DNA of 64,000 bases from contig CAZCVI010000033.1 in NCBI GenBank assembly GCA_964502145.1, positions 1-64,000 of the forward strand. Reading direction: 5' to 3'. This stretch comes from CAZCVI01 sp964502145. GTDB taxonomy: Bacteria; Acidobacteriota; Aminicenantia; UBA2199. Made by a program: the position numbers and the translations under genes. Shown one piece after another: positions 33,098 through 41,384 of this stretch (positions are counted from its first letter, which is position 1; each line of letters opens with the position of its first letter). A model generated the notes under the pieces. The model searched no databases. It was given only the letters and a program-made list of their open reading frames with translations, and was not told the origin of the DNA.

Positions 33098-35070
33098 AAG
33101 AAAAAATAACCAAACTACTACTGTTAGAATTTGTCGATGAATGGGAGTCTTTTTTGGACGATTGCCAGAAGAACGGGGTGGACCGAGCTCAATTTACCAT
33201 TGTATCCTTCCAGCCCAAGGTGCGAAGCCAGTGCAAAATGGATGCAAACGAACTGGCCTGTTTGGACACCCTGCCCTTTTTCAATAATGATTCCCATCGG
33301 CGGGCTTTGGCTAAATCCGAGCAATTGACCCACTTAATGGCAGAGAAGCTGGATTTTTCCAATTTTTCCCCCGTGCCCCATACCCTCGTGGATACTTTTA
33401 TCTATTACGTGCGCTTCTATATTAACAATTACTTGCAGGTTCTGGAAGTGCTGAAAGGCATTCAAAAGAAGTATCAAGAATCTGGTAGCGCTGTGGAAAT
33501 AGTCGTGGTGGACAACGGTTCCCCCCAGATTCCTGTGGCACCAAAAAACGATCCACGGCCCTATCTGGTGGGCCGGGATCGCTTTCTGGCCTCTTTGGCG
33601 CGGGAATTTTGCCGTGTCAACCGTATTCCTTTCCGAACCATTGCCTCTACCAGACAAACACCACGCCCAGCAGAACCAGTTCCATCCACTCTGGCGTCTT
33701 TACGACAGTTGGCCAAGAAGTTAGCCATCAAAAAACTGCAACGGTTGTCCAAACAACCCGTGGTGTTATTGGCCGCACTTTCATACAACTTGGAGCGGTT
33801 GTTTGGCGATATCCGTCATCGGTTCCCCATGATACAGGGGGTCACGCTCTATGAAGGGGCCATGACTACGTCCGGGTATATGAAATTCATTCTTAAAGAA
33901 GTCCGCGACCTAATACTGCGCGACAGTGCCGGAGTGATCTCTTTTCCTTTTGAAATAATGGACGATCTGGGCAAGAATTCTATCAGGACTACTATTCAGG
34001 AAGAATTAACCACCATCTACCAGACATTTATCCAGCAGGTTCAGCCAGAGTTCCACTATGAAGGATGTCTTTTAACCACCGTGTTGAATGCGAAAGTGGA
34101 GCAGGACTTGCTGCCACATCTGGCTCTCCTCCATGGTCTGGCACAGGTGCAGCAAACCGTACTGGAACAATTGCAACCGAACTTGCTGCTTTCGCCCGTT
34201 TCCATTGATATGTTCCAAAGCTGGAGCGAGTTGTGCCGGGCCAAGGGTATTCCTGCTATCGTAATTCCCCAAAAGGGTCTTGTCGCCCCATTGAACACCG
34301 ATGCGCAAATGGAAGAATATTATATTGGCCGGGCGCAAGTGACCGATGAGTTCCAATATGCTGTGGCCCAGACCCCCTATGTCCGGGATTATTTAAAATG
34401 GGCGAAATATGGCGGCACTGTGATAGAAACCGGCAATTTGATTTTTTCCCGGCTACAGGGTGCGAAAAAATCAGACAGTAATAGTTACGACGATAAGTCG
34501 GTTATTGTCTATGCCCCCTCGATGAAATCGCGTAAAAGTCACCGCTTTTACGTGCTCGAAACCTTGGATGAATTGATCGACAGTATTGCCGATGTAATGA
34601 ACGCCGTGGCCATGTTACCGGACGCCCGTCTGGTTATCCGCATTCATCCCGGTGAACCGATTACCCGCCAGGAAATCGAGACACTGTTGACTTTACCTGA
34701 GAATGTTTCCATCAGTGATAAAGGGACCTTTGAGGAGGTGCTGGCCCAGGCTACCCTGACCATTAGCTTTTCTTCCACCAGTATTCAGGAGTCTTTGCTT
34801 AATGGTGTTCCCGTGCTTTTATATGACAAATGGCAGCGGTACAATCACCTGGACGCGCCGCCAGTAACGGGCAGTGTTCCTTCCCAATTATCTGCCGCCT
34901 ATTATGTGGATGAAGCGCAAAAGTTGTCCACTACGATTCGTTGGATACTGGATCAGCCCAGAAATACAAATGGCGTCCGTTTATTTTTGAACAGTGTTTT
35001 CCCTGCCCGTTATTCCGAGCAGTTTTTCAAGCTGGTGAGCCATTACTGTGAGACATCAAACCCGAGTTAA
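33094..35070 (+). CDS. Large GT-B-like polysaccharide biosynthesis protein
   Basis: This 658-aa protein shares its C-terminal pattern with the preceding gene: LVIRIHPGEPITRQEI, then ISFSSTSIQESLLNGVPVLLYD (about residues 510-600). These are typical of the nucleotide-binding half of GT-B glycosyltransferases and capsule transferases. The first 250 residues are not recognised. Its ATG overlaps the stop of the 31016 gene (ATGA), suggesting coupled translation and possibly a paired complex. Confidence 0.82.
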   Translation: MKEKITKLLLLEFVDEWESFLDDCQKNGVDRAQFTIVSFQPKVRSQCKMDANELACLDTLPFFNNDSHRRALAKSEQLTHLMAEKLDFSNFSPVPHTLVDTFIYYVRFYINNYLQVLEVLKGIQKKYQESGSAVEIVVVDNGSPQIPVAPKNDPRPYLVGRDRFLASLAREFCRVNRIPFRTIASTRQTPRPAEPVPSTLASLRQLAKKLAIKKLQRLSKQPVVLLAALSYNLERLFGDIRHRFPMIQGVTLYEGAMTTSGYMKFILKEVRDLILRDSAGVISFPFEIMDDLGKNSIRTTIQEELTTIYQTFIQQVQPEFHYEGCLLTTVLNAKVEQDLLPHLALLHGLAQVQQTVLEQLQPNLLLSPVSIDMFQSWSELCRAKGIPAIVIPQKGLVAPLNTDAQMEEYYIGRAQVTDEFQYAVAQTPYVRDYLKWAKYGGTVIETGNLIFSRLQGAKKSDSNSYDDKSVIVYAPSMKSRKSHRFYVLETLDELIDSIADVMNAVAMLPDARLVIRIHPGEPITRQEIETLLTLPENVSISDKGTFEEVLAQATLTISFSSTSIQESLLNGVPVLLYDKWQRYNHLDAPPVTGSVPSQLSAAYYVDEAQKLSTTIRWILDQPRNTNGVRLFLNSVFPARYSEQFFKLVSHYCETSNPS

Positions 35071-35142
35071 ACGTTCCTATGAAGCTATTAGATAAAAGAA
35101 ATATAGATAAAGAATATTCGCCGCCGGAGGCACTAGTCATAC

Positions 35143-36042
35143 ATGAATAAGCAACCATTAAAAGAACAATTATTACAAATCAAAGATTGGCGCCATCCTT
35201 TCGAAGTGGAACCCGGCGTATGGGTCTCCATGTTCCGGGATTGGTTCAAAGATTGGCATCTCTGGCGGGTAGAAACATTGATGCCCACTATCCAAGAAAT
35301 TGCAGATACTGTATTGCCCACCGGATTAAAAGGCGCGAAGGTACTGGATACCGGATGTTGGGATGGTTTTTACGGGTTCGAGTTTTTAAAACGGGGGGCT
35401 GGCTATCTTAAAGGTGTTGATTTACGGGCCGAGGCTATTCGTCGTGCCAATCTGATCAAATCGTACTACGACTACAGCTCCTGCGATTTCGAAATGAAGA
35501 ATGTCCAGGCCATGGAACCTGGCTGCGACGCCTTTGATATTACCTTAATGTATGGAATTCTCTACCATCTTTCCGCGCCCATTGATGTCATCAAACATCT
35601 GGGCGATATGACCGGGTCCATGTTATTGCTCAGTACCTATGCGACCCCTGGGAAAGACGCGGTATTGAATTTAAAACGGGAGAACCCAGAAAAAGATTCC
35701 ACTGGATTCCAAGAATTAATCACCACCCCTTCGGAACAAGCCGTGATTGAAATGTTGGATTTTGCTGGTTTTGATCTGATATTGAGGGATTATCCCTATC
35801 CCTTTTATGAACGGTATCGGGGCAGCGATTTCGGGTTTTTTTATGCCATAAAATCAAAACATATCGCTGAAACGAAGATCAACGGATTGTTGGAACGGTT
35901 ACACGTGCGGAACTCTTATAACCCACGGTTAAAATCCCATCAGGTGGTTCGCTTGAGCAAAACACTCAAAGTAACGGGGAAACCCAGCCTGAAAAAACGA
36001 ATGGGTTTGAAACTGCATAAAATCGTGGATGTCTTATTTTAA
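35143..36042 (+). CDS. SAM-dependent methyltransferase (CmoB/DUF1698-like)
   Basis: This 299-aa class I methyltransferase has motif I VLDTGCWDGFYGFEFLKRG (about residues 67-85) and GVDLRAEAI as the acidic loop, with LMYGILYHL after it. The motif pattern and preceding region resemble the CmoB/DUF1698 group. In this setting a sugar or lipid-linked acceptor is more likely than tRNA. GGAGG lies upstream of the ATG. The C-terminal 60 residues are basic. Confidence 0.85.
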   Translation: MNKQPLKEQLLQIKDWRHPFEVEPGVWVSMFRDWFKDWHLWRVETLMPTIQEIADTVLPTGLKGAKVLDTGCWDGFYGFEFLKRGAGYLKGVDLRAEAIRRANLIKSYYDYSSCDFEMKNVQAMEPGCDAFDITLMYGILYHLSAPIDVIKHLGDMTGSMLLLSTYATPGKDAVLNLKRENPEKDSTGFQELITTPSEQAVIEMLDFAGFDLILRDYPYPFYERYRGSDFGFFYAIKSKHIAETKINGLLERLHVRNSYNPRLKSHQVVRLSKTLKVTGKPSLKKRMGLKLHKIVDVLF

Positions 36043-36053
36043 AGAAAATTTTA

Positions 36054-36542
36054 ATGAAACAACCGATTAAACATATTCCCGTGGAAAAAATTAAATCCAA
36101 ATGGTATGGGGATATCTTCAGCGAATGGTTTCCGAATCGCGATTATATAACATTTATTAAAAAAGACATTGCTGAAAAACAGTATATTGCTCCCATCATC
36201 GTGGTGTTGGAAGGCGATATTTATTATATTGTAAATGGCCATCACCGTTATTATGCCCATGTGGAGGCCGGGGAAAAAAGCATCAAATGTATTGTTTTGG
36301 CAGGAACTTTTGCAGAGAGCGAACCCTTACGCAAAGCCGAGGTTTTACTCAAAGAGTACGATCAATGCACTGACTACCGCTACCGTTTCAGCGGCTACCT
36401 GGACCGCTGGGCCGCGGCTGCCGAGGAACAGCGGTTCATCAATAAATACCGGCCAACCTACCGGTTCCAACTTTATCGCTTCCTCAAGAAAATAAAAATT
36501 AAACTGAAGAATAAACTAAAGAATAAACTAAAGAATAAATAA
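36054..36542 (+). CDS. ParB/sulfiredoxin-like nuclease-fold protein
   Basis: This 162-aa protein has a ParB-N-like domain over residues 1-85, with the core IAPIIVVLEGDIYYIVNGHHRY: a strand, then NGHHR in place of the usual DGxHR nucleotide-binding loop. It lacks the helix-turn-helix of chromosome-partition ParB. ParB-fold proteins can be NTPases, kinases or nucleases, and free-serine kinases of this fold make phosphoserine. The Lys/Asn-rich C-terminus (KNKLKNKLKNK) comes from a 12-bp tandem repeat at 36501. It starts 11 bp after the methyltransferase gene. Confidence 0.78.
   Translation: MKQPIKHIPVEKIKSKWYGDIFSEWFPNRDYITFIKKDIAEKQYIAPIIVVLEGDIYYIVNGHHRYYAHVEAGEKSIKCIVLAGTFAESEPLRKAEVLLKEYDQCTDYRYRFSGYLDRWAAAAEEQRFINKYRPTYRFQLYRFLKKIKIKLKNKLKNKLKNK
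36501..36540. repeat. 12-bp tandem triplication at a gene end
   Basis: AAACTGAAGAAT, AAACTAAAGAAT and AAACTAAAGAAT lie in tandem, followed by AAAT of a fourth unit. They encode KLKN-type repeats at the end of the ParB-like protein. The stop TAA (36540-36542) follows in the degenerate fourth copy. Confidence 0.8.
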
Positions 36543-36551
36543 GGACAACAT

Positions 36552-37151
36552 ATGGGTGAAATAAAAAAAATATTGGACAACCGTCAACTCCCGGAACGGG
36601 AACTTCATAATTCGCGGTTATTTGTTGACTTATCGGAGAATGTACACATTCACCACCGGGAAATACGATTGATGTTTGGTGTGGAAGAGTTTTTCGAGTT
36701 TACGGATATCGTGGGGGAAAGCGCCAAGGAAGTAAAACGCTATTTAAAAAAACACCCCCAATATCAAGAACAGGAAATTTTCGACGGCATCCTGGTGGCT
36801 GGCGGAGTGAAACGCCAAACCACACCACTGCAAAAAAGCCCTAAACCCAATGAAAGTAAATATTTTCCCAATCGGCTGCAAATCGAATTGCAGGAAGAAA
36901 AGGTCATTGACTCCATTCATATCCATTTCCGCGATTACCGGTTGGTGATGAACATTGAGACCTTCAAAGAATTTGCCAACGGCATGAAAAACGCCCTGGA
37001 AAACCTCGACGGGTTCTTGAAAGAAAATGGCTACGATCAAGAAGCCCATCCCTTTAGACAGGTGGTGAACCAATCCCAATGGCAGCAAAATAAAATTACC
37101 CTGTTGGATAAGATCAAATATAAAATCAAAAAATTGCTGGGACGTTATTAA
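36552..37151 (+). CDS. Hypothetical protein with duplicated domain
   Basis: This 199-aa soluble protein is built from two similar units. Unit 1 (about residues 22-65) has VHIHHREIRL followed by FGVEEFFEF, and unit 2 (about 112-160) has IHIHFRDYRL followed by MNIETFKEF. Each reads as two beta-strands with an HxH pattern and a helix, so metal or carbohydrate binding is possible but unproven. A basic C-terminus (KIKYKIKKLLGRY) may touch membrane or nucleic acid. AAGGA precedes the ATG. It lies 9 bp after the ParB-like gene. I do not recognise the family. Confidence 0.8.
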   Translation: MGEIKKILDNRQLPERELHNSRLFVDLSENVHIHHREIRLMFGVEEFFEFTDIVGESAKEVKRYLKKHPQYQEQEIFDGILVAGGVKRQTTPLQKSPKPNESKYFPNRLQIELQEEKVIDSIHIHFRDYRLVMNIETFKEFANGMKNALENLDGFLKENGYDQEAHPFRQVVNQSQWQQNKITLLDKIKYKIKKLLGRY

Positions 37152-37177
37152 ATACTAAGTTTTATATAAGCAAAAAA

Positions 37178-38827
37178 ATGACCGAAAAAAACATTGGCGT
37201 GGAAGAGACCGTTGCGGTGGTGTTGTTTTATCCTACCGGTATCGTCCATTTTAGGAATTTGGAAATATTAAAGCGAAATATCCCCGGCCTGCGGTTCCGC
37301 GTGATTATTGAACCGTGGGTGATGGAAAAAGCGGCGGATCTGCTGACTCATATTGCCAAAGAGGACCTCGCCATCGTGGCGCAAAATCGTCTTCCTGAAA
37401 CCGTCTGGGCCGATACCGATATACTGTTCCTTTCCATGGCTTATCCTAACCCTTTCCGACTCTATCTGGTTTATGAAGCCGCCAGACGAAATATCCCGGT
37501 CACAGCCATTGAAGAAGTAAACCAGTTGGCATTAAACGATGGCATCATCAACCATTACTTCCTGCCTATCGACTCTTTGGGCGTGCCCTCCGAGATTGAG
37601 AAGGAAAAGTTCTTGGAACTGGGTCTCAATGAAGAGACGATCACTGTCACCGGGTGGCCCTTTTTTAACGAAGAGGTGGTGGTTGACAGTGCTATTGGTT
37701 TGAATATCAGAAAGGAATACCAGATTCCAGCCGAAAAGAAATGCGCCCTGCTGGTGCTGGGTTCGCTCAAAGAATTTGATATCGTCAGTTTGGAAACCCG
37801 GCAAGTGCGGCACAAGATATTGGAAATCGTGGCTGCTGGTTTACCCGCGCACTATCAATTAGTGATCAAACCCCATCCCATTGAAAGCGCGTCCGCGCAA
37901 AAAGAGATTCAAGCCCAGGTGCCAAACGCTATTTTACTGGACCCCAAACTACCTATTGAGCCGCTCCTGACTCAGTCCGATCTGGTGGTGAATCGCGGTA
38001 ATTCCCAGGTTACTCTGCTGGCCATGCTGCAAAATATTCCCTTGATTCTTGTGCCCGTGGAGTTAAGAACACTCTTTCATGGTGTGGCTGATTCCCTGCT
38101 TTGTGATTCTCTGGAGCAGTTCCAGCAATGCGTGAATGCGTATGATGCAGGTAATGTCCCGGATTATAGCCCATTGATCAGGCTTCATTTTCCTTTAAAC
38201 CAGGAGGAAGCATTGGGGCAGGTGGCCGGGTTGTTCGAGGAATCGCTCACCAAGGGAGCTGATCGGGAAAAACCAAGGTTTCATTTTATCTCCATCCTAT
38301 TTGCTTTTTTGGGGAATATGGAGAAAGCCAACCAGGTCTTGGATCGTTTTCCTGGTGGGAGTGTGACTCCATTATTAAAACAACTTTACGCCGGGGAAAT
38401 CTCTATTACTCTTTTCCAATCTTTACTGGCATGTTTTCCTGGCTTAATACCACGCTGGCATTTGCAAGCGCTGTTTGTTCGTATGCTGACAGGGCAAAAA
38501 AAGCCGCTTGATTTGAGCGCTGCCGTGACCTTGTTGGAAGGTTTTGATGGTGCTGTGAATCCCCATTATTTTTTCCCTGAGCTGGTGGCGCGGGTGGAAT
38601 TGGAATTCCGGGCTGGACGTCAGGATATAGCCCAGCAACTCATGGCTAAATTCTATGAAAATTATAGCGTGTACCCCTATTATCGGCAAGTCTTTAATAT
38701 GATGCACTTCGTCTACAGCAATCACCAAAAAGGTCACTCCCTAAGAAAAACCCTCTGGCTGCTCACCCACCTTTTCACAAATTATTCACGCAAATATTTT
38801 AAAGATAAATACAAAGCAAAAAAATAA
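37178..38827 (+). CDS. GT-B-like glycosyltransferase with C-terminal extension
   Basis: This is a 549-aa protein. Residues about 10-365 look like a GT-B transferase or UDP-GlcNAc-2-epimerase-like fold: LGVPSEIEKEKFLELGL, ITVTGWPFFNEE, LVIKPHPIESA and SDLVVNRGNSQVTLLAMLQ. The final 170 residues are helical, perhaps TPR-like (AGRQDIAQQLMAKFYENY). It is a likely cytoplasmic transferase in chain assembly. It is the third large GT-B-like gene between 31016 and 38827. A 165-bp gap with a TIR element follows. Confidence 0.82.
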   Translation: MTEKNIGVEETVAVVLFYPTGIVHFRNLEILKRNIPGLRFRVIIEPWVMEKAADLLTHIAKEDLAIVAQNRLPETVWADTDILFLSMAYPNPFRLYLVYEAARRNIPVTAIEEVNQLALNDGIINHYFLPIDSLGVPSEIEKEKFLELGLNEETITVTGWPFFNEEVVVDSAIGLNIRKEYQIPAEKKCALLVLGSLKEFDIVSLETRQVRHKILEIVAAGLPAHYQLVIKPHPIESASAQKEIQAQVPNAILLDPKLPIEPLLTQSDLVVNRGNSQVTLLAMLQNIPLILVPVELRTLFHGVADSLLCDSLEQFQQCVNAYDAGNVPDYSPLIRLHFPLNQEEALGQVAGLFEESLTKGADREKPRFHFISILFAFLGNMEKANQVLDRFPGGSVTPLLKQLYAGEISITLFQSLLACFPGLIPRWHLQALFVRMLTGQKKPLDLSAAVTLLEGFDGAVNPHYFFPELVARVELEFRAGRQDIAQQLMAKFYENYSVYPYYRQVFNMMHFVYSNHQKGHSLRKTLWLLTHLFTNYSRKYFKDKYKAKK

Positions 38828-38843
38828 CATGATAACCCAGATA

Positions 38844-38943
38844 CCTGAATTCACTTCCACGTTTATTTTCTGTCCAGTTAGTCCAGTAAGTCCAGATTGT
38901 CCAGTAAGTCCAGTCCGTTTTCAATAATTTATGGTGAATTCAG
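38844..38943. mobile_element. Second MITE-like element with GAATTC ends and GTCCAG array
   Basis: CTGAATTCAC (38845-38854) and GTGAATTCAG (38934-38943) are perfect 10-bp inverted ends matching those at 11710-11884. Five GTCCAG units lie between (38872, 38881, 38890, 38899, 38908), all in one direction. The inverted half present in the first copy is missing, so this looks like a shorter derivative. Confidence 0.55.
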
Positions 38944-38992
38944 AAATACCCAACCATCTCTAGTTTAAAAAACAGCAAGAACAGGAAAAACC

Positions 38993-39766
38993 ATGAAAAC
39001 ATTAATATTGGCAGGCGGGTATGGGTCACGATTGGGGAATATTACCGAAAACATTCCCAAACCCATGGTGACCATTGGCGGCAAACCTATTTTGTGGCAC
39101 ATTATGAAAACTTATGCCCATTACGGCTTCAACGAGTTTGTGATACTCCTTGGTTACCAGGGCGTGAAGATCAAGGAATATTTTTACAACTATCATATGT
39201 TGAACAACGATTTTACTGTCGACTTGGCCAACAACACCGTTTCCTATGCCGGGACCAATCACGTGGAAAATTGGAAGGTAACCCTGCTCGACACCGGTCT
39301 TGACACCCTCAAAGGTGGCCGGATTAAACGGGCTGAACCACATCTGGATAGTACCGTGAATATGCTGACCTATGGCGACGGTATTGCTGATGTTAATTTT
39401 AAGGAGCTGCTGGCCTTTCACCAATCCCATGGCAAGATGTTAACGTTAACTGCGGTGCGACCCCCATCACGGTTCGGGGAACTGGTTATTCAAGATAGCC
39501 GGGTCATCTCTTTCGAGGAGAAACCGCAGATTTCCGCCGGGATTATTAATGGCGGCTTCATGGTATTTAATAAAGAACTGCTCTCCTATCTGACCCCGAA
39601 CAAAGAGTGTGATTTTGAGTTCGGCGTGTTGGAAGAATTGGCCAAACGCGGTGAAGTTATGGTTTATTCCCATAACGGCTTTTGGGAATGCGTGGACACT
39701 GAACGCGATTTGAATTACCTCAATAAGTTATGGAGTCAAAACAAAGCCGCTTGGAAATCATGGTAA
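38993..39766 (+). CDS. rfbF: Glucose-1-phosphate cytidylyltransferase
   Basis: This 257-aa nucleotidyltransferase makes CDP-glucose from CTP and glucose-1-phosphate. It has LAGGYGSRLGNITENIPKP (residues 6-24), GGKPILWHIMKTYAHYG, the metal Asp in LTYGDGIADV and FWECVDTERDLNYLN near the end, all typical of RfbF/DdhA. It starts the CDP-6-deoxyhexose block. AGGAAA precedes the ATG, and the stop lies in a 13-bp tandem repeat. Confidence 0.93.
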   Translation: MKTLILAGGYGSRLGNITENIPKPMVTIGGKPILWHIMKTYAHYGFNEFVILLGYQGVKIKEYFYNYHMLNNDFTVDLANNTVSYAGTNHVENWKVTLLDTGLDTLKGGRIKRAEPHLDSTVNMLTYGDGIADVNFKELLAFHQSHGKMLTLTAVRPPSRFGELVIQDSRVISFEEKPQISAGIINGGFMVFNKELLSYLTPNKECDFEFGVLEELAKRGEVMVYSHNGFWECVDTERDLNYLNKLWSQNKAAWKSW

Positions 39767-39802
39767 ATTTATATCTTAAATTTATATCATAAATTAATAT
39801 CT
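39764..39802. repeat. 13-bp tandem triplication starting at a stop codon
   Basis: TAAATTTATATCT, TAAATTTATATCA and TAAATTAATATCT lie head to tail. The first TAA is the stop codon of rfbF, and the rest fill the gap before rfbG. Confidence 0.8.
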
Positions 39803-39822
39803 TATTATCTGGAGGGATAACA

Positions 39823-40908
39823 ATGGCATTCAATAACATTTACAAGGGCAAGCGCGTTCTGGTCACGGGTCATACTGGCTTTAAAGGTTCATGGCTCAGT
39901 TTGTGGTTAACCCAGTTGGGTGCAGAGGTGTTCGGCATCGCATTGGAACCTAAAACCGCCGATGACAATTTCCTGGTTAGCGGTTTACAAACTAAAATGC
40001 ATCATTATATTTGCAATATCAAGGACCGGGCCAAACTGTTGACCTTGATCGGTAGCATTCGTCCAGAGATATTGTTTCACCTTGCCGCTCAGCCCCTGGT
40101 TAAGCAATCATTCGACGACCCTGCCGATACCTTTGAAACCAACCTGTTAGGCACTGTACACCTCTTGGAAGCCATCCGCAAAACCCCTTCTATAAAAACG
40201 GCTGTTTTGATTACCAGCGATAAATGTTATAAAAATGTGGAATGGGAATGGGGCTATCGGGAAACTGACACCTTGGGTGGTCTTGATCCCTACGGCGCAT
40301 CCAAAGCCTGCGCGGAACTGGCGATTGAATCCTACCGGGCCTCCTTTTTTAATCAGGCCAGCGCACCGGCAGTGGCTTCCGTTCGTGCTGGGAATGTCAT
40401 TGGTGGCGGCGACTGGTCGGAAAACCGCATTGTTCCCGATATTATTCGCGCCCTCAAGGAAAGTTCCCCCGTCAAACTCAGGAACCCACAGGCGACCAGA
40501 CCGTGGCAATTCGTTCTGGAACCTTTATCCGGCTACCTGTGGCTGGGTGCCAGAATGGTAGAATCCGGCGACCTCTCCTCTGGTTGGAACTTTGGACCCG
40601 AGGTTTCCACCATTGTGACAGTTGGCACCTTGACCCAGAAGATGATCCAACTCTGGGGCAGCGGTGTGATGGAAGATATATCCAATAACGTTGCCTTTCA
40701 TGAAGCCACCCTGTTGAGCCTGGATATCTCTAAAGCCCGGTACCGGCTCCAATGGCGCCCCACCTTGACTTTGGATGAAACCATTGCTTTTACTGTGGAG
40801 TGGTATAAAACGTTTAACCAGAACCGTGATATGGGCGATTTTGTGCTGGGTCAGATCGCCGCTTATACAGAAAAAGCCAATTTACGAGGTATTCCATGGG
40901 CCAATTGA
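39823..40908 (+). CDS. rfbG: CDP-glucose 4,6-dehydratase
   Basis: This 361-aa extended SDR converts CDP-glucose to CDP-4-keto-6-deoxyglucose. It has VTGHTGFKGSWLSLWL (residues 14-29), HLAAQPLVKQSFDDP, a Thr-Ser-Asp active-site triad in TSDKCYKN and YGASKACAEL (Tyr/Lys), all diagnostic of RfbG/DdhB. GGAGGG precedes the ATG. Its last 13 bp overlap the next gene, which implies coupling. Confidence 0.94.
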   Translation: MAFNNIYKGKRVLVTGHTGFKGSWLSLWLTQLGAEVFGIALEPKTADDNFLVSGLQTKMHHYICNIKDRAKLLTLIGSIRPEILFHLAAQPLVKQSFDDPADTFETNLLGTVHLLEAIRKTPSIKTAVLITSDKCYKNVEWEWGYRETDTLGGLDPYGASKACAELAIESYRASFFNQASAPAVASVRAGNVIGGGDWSENRIVPDIIRALKESSPVKLRNPQATRPWQFVLEPLSGYLWLGARMVESGDLSSGWNFGPEVSTIVTVGTLTQKMIQLWGSGVMEDISNNVAFHEATLLSLDISKARYRLQWRPTLTLDETIAFTVEWYKTFNQNRDMGDFVLGQIAAYTEKANLRGIPWAN

Positions 40909-41348
40909 AGCTGATTCACGATGTCGTTATTACCCCGTTGAAACGGTTTTCGGATGAACGGGGCATGGTCATGCACATCATGAAATCCAGCGATGCCCAA
41001 TTCAAAGGATTTGGCGAGGTGTATTGCAGCACGATTAATCCCGGTGTGATCAAGGGGTGGCATTTCCATGAGAAAATCACCCTTAATTATGTGGTGCTAA
41101 AAGGCATGATTCGATTTGTACTGTACGACTCCCGTGAGGATTCTCCCAGCAAGAATACAGTGCAGGAGATTTTGTTGGGAGATGAAAATTATATACGTGT
41201 CACTGTTCCACCCGGTATTTGGAGCGCGTTTAAATGCCTCGGCACAGAATCCGCCATGGTGTGCAACCTCATTGACCTGCCCCATGATGACTCCGAAACC
41301 AAACGGTGCGACCCCTTTGATAAAAATATTCCCTACATATGGAAATAA
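40896..41348 (+). CDS. RfbC-like sugar-nucleotide 3,5-epimerase family protein
   Basis: This 150-aa cupin of the dTDP-4-dehydrorhamnose 3,5-epimerase family has GVIKGWHFHEK (about residues 49-59, with the catalytic His) and VPPGIWSAFKCL. Because it follows rfbG with a 13-bp overlap, its substrate is probably CDP-4-keto-6-deoxyglucose rather than the dTDP sugar. It may epimerise C3, C5 or both. At 150 aa it is somewhat shorter than RmlC (about 180 aa). Confidence 0.87.
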   Translation: MGQLKLIHDVVITPLKRFSDERGMVMHIMKSSDAQFKGFGEVYCSTINPGVIKGWHFHEKITLNYVVLKGMIRFVLYDSREDSPSKNTVQEILLGDENYIRVTVPPGIWSAFKCLGTESAMVCNLIDLPHDDSETKRCDPFDKNIPYIWK

Positions 41349-41384
41349 AATACCCCGAATAAAAAGCCAACCCACACATTCCCC

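Noticed and set aside
36054..36542. Chromosome-partition ParB
   Set aside because: There is no helix-turn-helix or dimer domain, no parA nearby and no parS-like site; only the N-terminal fold is shared.
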